Origin: Nostoc cf. commune SO-36
GTDB taxonomy: Bacteria > Cyanobacteriota > Cyanobacteriia > Cyanobacteriales > Nostocaceae
Assembly: GCF_023734775.1 (NCBI RefSeq)
Contig: NZ_AP025732.1
Coordinates: 3,788,501-3,852,500, forward strand
Reading direction: 5' to 3'
DNA length: 64,000 nucleotides
In this document: piece after piece, positions 58,185 through 64,000 of the stretch
Position numbering within the stretch: position 1 is the first letter of the stretch
Layout: every line of letters starts with the position of its first letter
Position numbers and translations under genes: made by a program
Notes under the pieces: generated by a model
The model's database searches: none
Seen by the model: the letters and a program-made list of their open reading frames with translations, nothing else
What the model was told of the DNA's origin: nothing

Positions 58185-58805
58185 GTGAAACACTATCAAC
58201 AACAAACCAACGCCTTCCCCAGCGATTACCTAAACAACTTGTGGGGAGAAATCCAAGCTTGTCCTTACTTTGCTATCAACAACCTCAACCGCGATTTTGT
58301 CGCCACCAAAGGATTTTCTGTAGTATTTCAACGTTCTGGATTACCAAAAGTAGAACAGCAGTTTCCCTACTTCAAGCCTTACCTCGATTTAGCTCTCCAG
58401 CCTAGTTGTAATGCTTTTTACCTCAATCCTTTACAGCTAAAGGAAGGCTCCCGCGTCGATCCGCATATCGATCGCTCCTTGCGTTCCTACTCCAAAACTA
58501 TTGAACCACCTGCGGTTGTCAGTGTGCTTTATGTACGAGTACCAGCAGATATGGAAGGGGGAGAACTGGTATTGCGATCGCACAAACGCCAACTTGGGCA
58601 AATTAAGCCCCAATTCAATACTTTAGTTTATTTTCAAGGTGATTTAACCCATTCGGTTAACGCTGTCAAAACCCCAGGAAATCGCCTAAGTCTCGTTTGT
58701 GAACAGTATAGTTTGAGTGAAACTGAACTCCAGGAAATCCCTGAGTTCACTGTAGAGTCAAGAATCACTCAGTCTACAACCAAAAAGAGAAAGTATGCCT
58801 CATAG
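58185..58805 (+). CDS. 2OG-Fe(II) oxygenase embedded in the cas operon
   Basis: 206 residues starting at GTG (58185). The double-stranded beta-helix residues are visible: His94 and Asp96 (VDPHIDRSL), distal His156 (DLTHSVNAV) and Arg167 (GNRLSLV) for 2-oxoglutarate, the full iron facial triad. SVLYVRVPADMEGGELVLRS is the central strand pair of P4H-like members. It lies 76 bp after cas3 and its last 11 nt overlap the start of cas6 in another frame, so it is co-transcribed. I know of no Cas role for this family. It could hydroxylate a protein or a base, or be a passenger gene. Confidence 0.88.
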   Translation: MKHYQQQTNAFPSDYLNNLWGEIQACPYFAINNLNRDFVATKGFSVVFQRSGLPKVEQQFPYFKPYLDLALQPSCNAFYLNPLQLKEGSRVDPHIDRSLRSYSKTIEPPAVVSVLYVRVPADMEGGELVLRSHKRQLGQIKPQFNTLVYFQGDLTHSVNAVKTPGNRLSLVCEQYSLSETELQEIPEFTVESRITQSTTKKRKYAS

Positions 58806-59631
58806 TTTAGTGTTGAATTTGCTACCTCAATCGCCTATTCCACCACAGTATCTCACAGGTAGACATCTCCACGCCTTATTTTTAACCCTCGTTAGTTCTG
58901 TAGATAGCACATTAGGCGATCGCTTGCACGATTCCACCGCAGATAAAGCTTTCACCCTTTCTCCCCTCCAAACTAACTCCCCCCTTTTGAAGGGGGGTAG
59001 GGGGGGATCTAAATTGCAATACTCACATCAACAACCCATTCCCGCCGGAACTCCTTGTTGGTGGCGCATCTCTTTATTAGATGACACTCTATTTGGCAAA
59101 CTTACCCAACTCTGGCTAAATCTTAATCCCAATCGCCCTTGGCATCTTGGCCCGGCTGACTTGTATATTACCAGCATTCAAGGCACACCCCAATCTATTC
59201 AACCTTGGGCGAATGCCAATACTTATGCTCAATTATACGAAGAAGCTAGCGATCGCAATTCTTCCATTAACCTTAGCTTTTCCACACCTACCGCCTTCCG
59301 TCAAGGACAGTATGATACTACTCTTCCTACCAGAGAATCTGTTTTCAATTCCCTACTTTCGCGGTGGAATAAATACAGTGGCATAGAATTTACTCAGATT
59401 GCAATTGAATCAATCTTTCCCTCATTTGTCAATATTCACACAGAAATATTAGCTGATTCTCGCAGCAAATTTATTGGCATCCTTGGCGAAGTTACCTATA
59501 AGATTTTAGGAGCAATTGAACCAATCCAAATTAAGCAAATTAACGCTTTAGCTGACTTTGCTTTATATACTGGTGTCGGAAGAAAAACAACGATGGGTAT
59601 GGGGATGATGCGACGGCTGTATTCTCCATAA
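58795..59631 (+). CDS. cas6: Cas6 crRNA endonuclease
   Basis: 278 residues. The N-terminal RAMP domain opens LVLNLLPQSPIPPQYLTGRHLHALFL, with candidate catalytic His at about 24 and 26. The C-terminal Gly-rich loop GVGRKTTMGMGMMRRL is typical of Cas6. It cleaves the pre-crRNA repeats. Residues ~62-72 (SPLLKGGRGGSK) come from an in-frame dispersed repeat absent from related proteins as far as I can judge. It starts within the last 11 nt of the oxygenase gene. Confidence 0.92.
   Translation: MPHSLVLNLLPQSPIPPQYLTGRHLHALFLTLVSSVDSTLGDRLHDSTADKAFTLSPLQTNSPLLKGGRGGSKLQYSHQQPIPAGTPCWWRISLLDDTLFGKLTQLWLNLNPNRPWHLGPADLYITSIQGTPQSIQPWANANTYAQLYEEASDRNSSINLSFSTPTAFRQGQYDTTLPTRESVFNSLLSRWNKYSGIEFTQIAIESIFPSFVNIHTEILADSRSKFIGILGEVTYKILGAIEPIQIKQINALADFALYTGVGRKTTMGMGMMRRLYSP
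58979..59011. repeat. C/G palindromic repeat inside cas6
   Basis: CCCCCTTTTGAAGGGGGGTA is a member of the family also seen at about 18346, 28562 and 29608. Here it is a multiple of three long and adds residues to Cas6 instead of breaking it. Confidence 0.8.
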
Positions 59632-59662
59632 TTTCAAACATCATTTAAAAACCACTTAAGTT

Positions 59663-60256
59663 ATGAACCAAACCGAATATATTTCAATTGCGGCATTGAA
59701 TCAATATGCCTATTGTGCGCATCGCTGTTGGCGGATGTTTTGTGCAGGGGAGTTTACCGATAATCAATACACAATTGAAGGTACAACTTTACACGATCGC
59801 GTCCACACTACAGGCGATGTACAGCGCGGAGAAACTTGGCAAATTAGAGCAATTTGGCTGAAGTCTGAGCAATACAAACTCATCGGTAAATCTGATTTAA
59901 TTGAAGCAGAATCAGGTGAAATTTACCCAGTGGAATATAAACGGGGACGTAAGGGCGAATGGGATAACGATGAGTTGCAAGTTTGCGCCAAAGCTTTATG
60001 TTTAGAAGAGATGACAGGACAACCTGTTAACACTGGATATATTTATTATGCCCACTCCCATCAACGGCAATTGGTAGAGATTAATGCAGAGTTACGCCAA
60101 AGTGCGATCGCAACTATTGAATCTGTCACAAATCTCCTAGAAACAGGAGCCATGCCAAAACCAGTTTACAGCAAACGCTGCCAAGGATGTAGTCTTTATT
60201 CGCAATGTTTGCCCAAAGCCACTAATAAAGTCAAAACTTATCAAGAAGTAAGTTAA
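59663..60256 (+). CDS. cas4: Cas4 exonuclease
   Basis: 197 residues. Fe-S ligands are Cys18 (or Cys22) and Cys173, Cys176, Cys182 (CQGCSLYSQC). RecB-type nuclease residues are Asp78 (GKSDLIE), Glu91 and Lys93 (PVEYKRG). It trims and selects prespacers by PAM. It lies 31 bp after cas6 and 59 bp before cas1, as expected of the I-D adaptation module. Confidence 0.96.
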   Translation: MNQTEYISIAALNQYAYCAHRCWRMFCAGEFTDNQYTIEGTTLHDRVHTTGDVQRGETWQIRAIWLKSEQYKLIGKSDLIEAESGEIYPVEYKRGRKGEWDNDELQVCAKALCLEEMTGQPVNTGYIYYAHSHQRQLVEINAELRQSAIATIESVTNLLETGAMPKPVYSKRCQGCSLYSQCLPKATNKVKTYQEVS

Positions 60257-60315
60257 ATCATACCCTGACAAATAGAATTCGCCCAAACACCAATTATTTT
60301 TAGGAAAAATCAAAA

Positions 60316-61320
60316 ATGGGAACACTTTACGTAACACAAGCCGATGCTTTTATCGGCAAAGTTGATGAACGTCTCACCGTCAAAGCTGAACAAAAAACTA
60401 TCATGGATATCCCTTTAATTAAACTAGAAGGGATTGTAGTACTAGGACGGGCTACTATTTCTCCCGCCGTCGTCAGTGAACTTTTAGATCGTCACATCTG
60501 TTTAACATTTCTCACACAAAGCGGACGATATTTAGGACGTTTAGAACCAGAAGTTACCAAAAATATTTTTGTTCGGAAAGCCCAATGGCAAGCTATAGGA
60601 GAATCAGAACCAGCAATACATTTAGTTAGAGGATTTGTGCGGGGTAAATTGAAAAATTACCGCCATAGCTTACTTCGCACTCAGCGAGAACATCCTGATA
60701 CTGACCTGAATAATAACATCACTCGATTAGAAAACGCGATCGCACCAATCGAAAAAACTAGCAGTATTGATTCTCTCAGAGGCTTAGAAGGTGCTGGTAG
60801 TGCAGCCTATTTTGGTTGCTTTCAACAGCTAATCAAAACCTCAGAATTTCGATTTGAAGCCAGACGCCGCCGCCCACCAACCGATCCGGTTAATGCCCTA
60901 CTGAGTTTTGGGTATTCATTGCTGCGCCATGATGTGCAAAGTGCTTTAAATATTGTTGGCTTCGATCCTTATCTAGGATACTTACACGTTGAACGTTATG
61001 GTAGACCTTCCCTAGCCTTAGACTTGATGGAAGAATTTCGTCCTTTGATAGTGGATGCTGTTGTGTTGTCGCTGATTAACAAGCGATCGCTAACCCTAAC
61101 TGATTTTACCACCGAACCGCTCAGTGGTGCTGTGTCTTTAACTAAAGAAGGACTGCATACATTTCTCCGCGCCTACGAACAAAAGAAACAATCAGAGTTC
61201 AAACATCCAGTTATGGGAACCAAATGCACCTATCAAAAATCCTTTGAAATTCAGGCGAGGTTATTAAGTAAATACCTAATGAACGAAATCGATAAATATC
61301 CCCCTTTAGTTCTCAAATAA
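60316..61320 (+). CDS. cas1: Cas1 integrase
   Basis: 334 residues with the metal-binding Glu158 (RGLEGAGSAAYF), His224 (YLHVERYGRPSL) and Asp236/Glu239 (LDLMEEFRP). The N-terminal beta domain (MGTLYVTQADAFIGKVDERL) is of the type I/III class. It inserts spacers with Cas2. GGAAAAAT precedes the ATG. A normal full-length gene. Confidence 0.98.
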   Translation: MGTLYVTQADAFIGKVDERLTVKAEQKTIMDIPLIKLEGIVVLGRATISPAVVSELLDRHICLTFLTQSGRYLGRLEPEVTKNIFVRKAQWQAIGESEPAIHLVRGFVRGKLKNYRHSLLRTQREHPDTDLNNNITRLENAIAPIEKTSSIDSLRGLEGAGSAAYFGCFQQLIKTSEFRFEARRRRPPTDPVNALLSFGYSLLRHDVQSALNIVGFDPYLGYLHVERYGRPSLALDLMEEFRPLIVDAVVLSLINKRSLTLTDFTTEPLSGAVSLTKEGLHTFLRAYEQKKQSEFKHPVMGTKCTYQKSFEIQARLLSKYLMNEIDKYPPLVLK

Positions 61321-61352
61321 CTTATAATTTTTCACCATTCCCCATTCCCTCC

Positions 61353-61640
61353 ATGTATATTGTTGTCAGCTACGACATTCCAGAAGATAAGCGTCGAACT
61401 AAAATCCATTCCATTCTCAAGTCTTACGGACAATGGATGCAACTGAGTGTGTTTGAGTGCGATATCACTCCCACTCAGTATGCTAAACTGCGATCGCGTT
61501 TAGCTAAATTAATAAAACCCGACACAGACAGCGTTCGCTTTTATTTTCTCTGTGGCTGTTGTCAGCGAAAAGTCGAACGTATTGGCGGAGAACAGCCACG
61601 AGACGAAACAATTTTCTTTGCTGAGTCTCCTTCTGGCTAG
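61353..61640 (+). CDS. cas2: Cas2
   Basis: 95 residues with the ferredoxin-fold start MYIVVSYDIPEDKRRTKIH (Asp8), LQLSVFECDIT-like strand and the C-terminal VRFYFLCGCCQRKVERIGGE segment. It is the structural partner of Cas1 in the integrase. It is followed directly by the leader and array. Confidence 0.98.
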   Translation: MYIVVSYDIPEDKRRTKIHSILKSYGQWMQLSVFECDITPTQYAKLRSRLAKLIKPDTDSVRFYFLCGCCQRKVERIGGEQPRDETIFFAESPSG

Positions 61641-61908
61641 GTTTCTGCATTTCAAATGCGCGGAAGGGTAGGTGTACAAATTCCCCAGCCCTAAAAAAAT
61701 ACTTCTATCCCAAATCCAGCAAGGCTTTCAACCTATTAGTCGCCTAATCCTCATCCGCGCAATCTCTGAAATGTTTATCAAAATTCGATTTCAGCCTTTA
61801 AATTTTCCTGGCGCTCTTTTCAAACAGATTCTCTAATGCTATGATTGCCCTTGAATCGCGCAACCGCACCTTGAAAACTAAATATAGCTTGGGTTTCAGG
61901 CTCCCGCT
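61641..61908 (+). promoter_or_regulatory. CRISPR leader
   Basis: 268 bp between cas2 and the first repeat, A/T-rich near the array, with no reading frame. The array ends with a degenerate repeat on the far side, so the leader is on this side. The motif CAACCGCACCTTGAAAACTA just before the array is of a type seen before cyanobacterial arrays. It should hold the array promoter and the Cas1-Cas2 anchor. Confidence 0.8.
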
Positions 61909-62666
61909 ATTACAATTTATCAAAATCCCTATTAGGGATTGAAAGATTGTAGTGTATGCTTAAAAACTTGTGTTGACAATAATTACAATTTATCAAAATC
62001 CCTATTAGGGATTGAAAGTGTTATTTCGTCGTAAATGAAACTGCAATCATCAGATTACAATTTATCAAAATCCCTATTAGGGATTGAAAGTTATTCGTAT
62101 TTCTGTTCCGAAAGTTCCTATTTCATTACAATTTATCAAAATCCCTATTAGGGATTGAAAGTTATCGCTCCATCTTACACCGAGTTTTTCTAAGATTATT
62201 ACAATTTATCAAAATCCCTATTAGGGATTGAAAGGGATTATTTGCTAGCTAACAAGTGGACTAGTCCTTATTACAATTTATCAAAATCCCTATTAGGGAT
62301 TGAAAGAAGTAACCAAATATATGAACTTGGCAACTAGTTAATTACAATTTATCAAAATCCCTATTAGGGATTGAAAGTAATTTTCCAGTCGCTCCGACAC
62401 GATTGCCAAGGATAATATTACAATTTATCAAAATCCCTATTAGGGATTGAAAGGCTTCAGGAGAAGGCTAGCTACTGGAGTATGTCCCTTATTACAATTT
62501 ATCAAAATCCCTATTAGGGATTGAAAGTTACATTAAGTGGGAACTCAATAGAATTCTCGGTAAAATTACAATTTATCAAAATCCCTATTAGGGATTGAAA
62601 CGCAGCTTGACCAAAAGTATCTGCGATCGCTTGTTTATTACAATTTATCAAAACCCCTATTAGGGT
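61909..62666 (+). CRISPR. Type I-D CRISPR array, 11 repeats, 10 spacers
   Basis: Repeats of 37 nt (begins ATTACAATTTATCAAAATCC, ends ATTAGGGATTGAAAG) start at 61909, 61982, 62054, 62125, 62198, 62270, 62341, 62417, 62491, 62565 and 62637. Nine end in G and the tenth in C. The eleventh is truncated with AAAACCCC and TAGGGTC changes. Spacers are 34-39 nt. The stem is CCCTATTAGGG, and the crRNA 5' handle is ATTGAAAG. Orientation is +, same as the cas genes. Spacer 10 contains a HIP1 octamer. Confidence 0.98.
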
Positions 62667-62683
62667 CGGCGATGTCTAATGAT

Positions 62684-62810
62684 TAGAGACTTCCAAATAA
62701 AAAAATATCCCAAAACTGACGCAAAAATTCTTTCTATTTCTTCTCTCTCTGTGTTCTCTGCGTCTCTGTGGTTCGTTTATTTGGATAATTTATTTCTTGG
62801 AAATCTCTTA
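62684..62810. repeat. Dispersed element at the distal end of the CRISPR array
   Basis: Imperfect inverted ends AGAGACTTCCAAATAAA and TTTATTTCTTGGAAATCTCT flank 'ctctgtgttctctgcgtctctgtggttcg' repeat sequence found elsewhere near 45260 and 21600. It begins about 18 bp after the truncated last repeat. Confidence 0.6.
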
Positions 62811-62894
62811 TCCCCTGCTATAGAAAGGCAGGAAGCAGGAGCCACTGAACTCTGTTCAGTGGAGGTCTTAAACCTTTACTCTAAGTGCTATAAG

Positions 62895-64000
62895 TTATTT
62901 TTTTAAGCTTCCTAATACTTCCATCACCTCTGCTTCCGGTTTTATCCTAGCTTCTGCTTCTAGAAAATCAGCCACTTGAGCTTCAATTTCATCCCGGACA
63001 ATTTGGCGATACTCCAAGAAATGCTCAATTTGGGCACAAACAGCTAAGTAGCTACTCACCCCACCCGGATTATGCTGATACATACTCCACAAGTTAGGCC
63101 AGAATTGCCAGCGCGTCTGACGAAGTACACCCTGCCGCCAACAAATAATCAGAAACGCTCGGAGTACTTTCCAATTCAATGGTTTCTTGGCAGCTTTGCC
63201 TTTTTTCGGATAGGTTGCTTCGCCCAAAAGCCGGAAGTGTCTGTAGGTACGCTCCAAAAACCGCTCTGGCTCATACAAATCACAGAACGCCTGCACATAT
63301 TCACGAGCAATATCTTCTAATGGTCGAGTTGGGACAAAGTTCATCAACGTGGTTTGGTTGATGTTGGCAGATTTATTACGGAGTCGTCCTTCTTTTTCTA
63401 ATCTATGCCAGAGGGCTGTATCTGGAAGCGCTTGCAGCATACTAAATAAGGCCGTGGGAATTGCTGTTTGCTCGACAAACTTGACAATTCGTGCCCCGGC
63501 TCCTACTTTCTCGCCATCAAACCCAATGATAAACCCTGCCATGACTCGCAACCCTGAGCGGGTAATTCTATTCACCGCGTCACTGAGTGAATCTCTGGTA
63601 TTCTGGTACTTCTGTGTGAAAGTGAGACTTTCTTCGTCGGGGGTTTCGATTCCCAGAAAAACGGCTCCAAAATTACACGCCACCATCAAATCCATCAGTT
63701 CTTGATCTTGGGCTAAATCAACTGAAGCCTCTGTAGCAAAAGAAAAGGGATAGTTATGTTCCACCATCCAAGGTAGAAGGGACTTCAAAAATAATTTGAC
63801 ATTCCGCTTGTTGCCGATGAAGTTGTCATCCACCATAAAAATACTGCGTCGCCAACCCAGTTTATACAGATAATCTAGTTCTGCTAATAATTGTTCTGGG
63901 TTTTTGGTGCGGGGTTTACGACCGTATAGCACAATAATGTCGCAAAATTCACACTGAAAGGGGCATCCACGGGAAAATTGCACCGACATCTCCGCATAAG
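62895..64000 (-). CDS. B12-binding radical SAM protein (partial, runs off the right edge)
   Basis: The window contains about 368 C-terminal residues. The radical SAM cluster [12 protein letters not shown] (CxxxCxxC) lies at the edge, followed by [20 protein letters not shown] and [32 protein letters not shown] precedes a DUF4070-type C-terminal domain. The expected N-terminal B12-binding domain would be beyond 64000; the frame is open through the edge (YAEM before SVQFSRG). These enzymes do methylations or rearrangements; the substrate is unknown. It is convergent with the CRISPR locus. Confidence 0.92.
   Translation of the reverse strand, partial: YAEMSVQFSRGCPFQCEFCDIIVLYGRKPRTKNPEQLLAELDYLYKLGWRRSIFMVDDNFIGNKRNVKLFLKSLLPWMVEHNYPFSFATEASVDLAQDQELMDLMVACNFGAVFLGIETPDEESLTFTQKYQNTRDSLSDAVNRITRSGLRVMAGFIIGFDGEKVGAGARIVKFVEQTAIPTALFSMLQALPDTALWHRLEKEGRLRNKSANINQTTLMNFVPTRPLEDIAREYVQAFCDLYEPERFLERTYRHFRLLGEATYPKKGKAAKKPLNWKVLRAFLIICWRQGVLRQTRWQFWPNLWSMYQHNPGGVSSYLAVCAQIEHFLEYRQIVRDEIEAQVADFLEAEARIKPEAEVMEVLGSLKK

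Overview
The window comes from a filamentous heterocyst-type cyanobacterium (Nostocales, probably Nostoc or a close relative). The evidence is frequent HIP1 octamers (GCGATCGC), A+T-leaning coding sequence, a PrcA-type calcium-dependent protease, a C-3',4'-desaturase-like carotenoid enzyme, cyanobacterial small-protein families, and many short dispersed palindromes, heptanucleotide repeats and MITE-like elements between (and sometimes inside) genes.

Layout. 0-5 kb: a Gly/Ser-rich repeat protein, a secreted/membrane pentapeptide-repeat protein and a zinc-less MDR oxidoreductase. 5-12 kb: a two-partner-secretion pair, with a 1622-residue protein fusing a GT2 glycosyltransferase, a TpsA haemagglutinin-type passenger and a CHAT peptidase, transcribed divergently from its TpsB outer-membrane transporter. 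12-21 kb: small conserved proteins, a VOC-family gene with two compensating frameshifts, and a three-gene operon (membrane protein, asparagine-synthase-like enzyme broken by a repeat, and a LysA-fold protein lacking the PLP lysine). A zinc-ribbon membrane protein and a frameshifted DUF4351-type gene follow. 20.7-27 kb: a stand-alone protease prodomain facing prcA, thiC with a TPP riboswitch, a NAGPA-like secreted protein and an RluE-type pseudouridine synthase. 27-31 kb: repeat-rich DNA with nested MITEs, a NACHT fragment, Uma2 and PIN-domain genes. 31.6-36.9 kb: a 1752-residue HAMP-repeat hybrid histidine kinase containing a foreign-looking 0.6 kb GC-rich block. 37-49 kb: metabolic and transport genes (GT2, CPA1 antiporter, saccharopine-dehydrogenase-like, carotenoid desaturase, M16 peptidase, fructosamine kinase, histidine phosphatase).

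49-62.7 kb: a type I-D CRISPR-Cas locus. It holds an RHH-WYL regulator, a DUF433/DUF5615 toxin-antitoxin pair, cas10d (apparent single-base frameshift), csc2, csc1, cas3, a 2OG-Fe(II) oxygenase overlapping cas6, then cas4, cas1, cas2 and an array of 11 repeats (37 nt) with 10 spacers. Upstream, on the opposite strand, lies a two-repeat degenerate mini-array with a 26-nt pseudo-spacer and an intrinsic terminator. It resembles the CreA/CreR guide RNAs known from other type I and type V systems and is the strongest candidate here for an undescribed component. The window ends inside a B12-binding radical SAM gene.

Working together: Cas10d-Csc2-Csc1-Cas6 would form the I-D effector, Cas3 supplies the helicase, Cas10d carries the HD nuclease, and Cas1-Cas2-Cas4 acquire spacers. 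The WYL protein and the mini-array are plausible regulators; the oxygenase is an unexplained passenger or accessory. All calls were made by reading the sequence; no database search was run.
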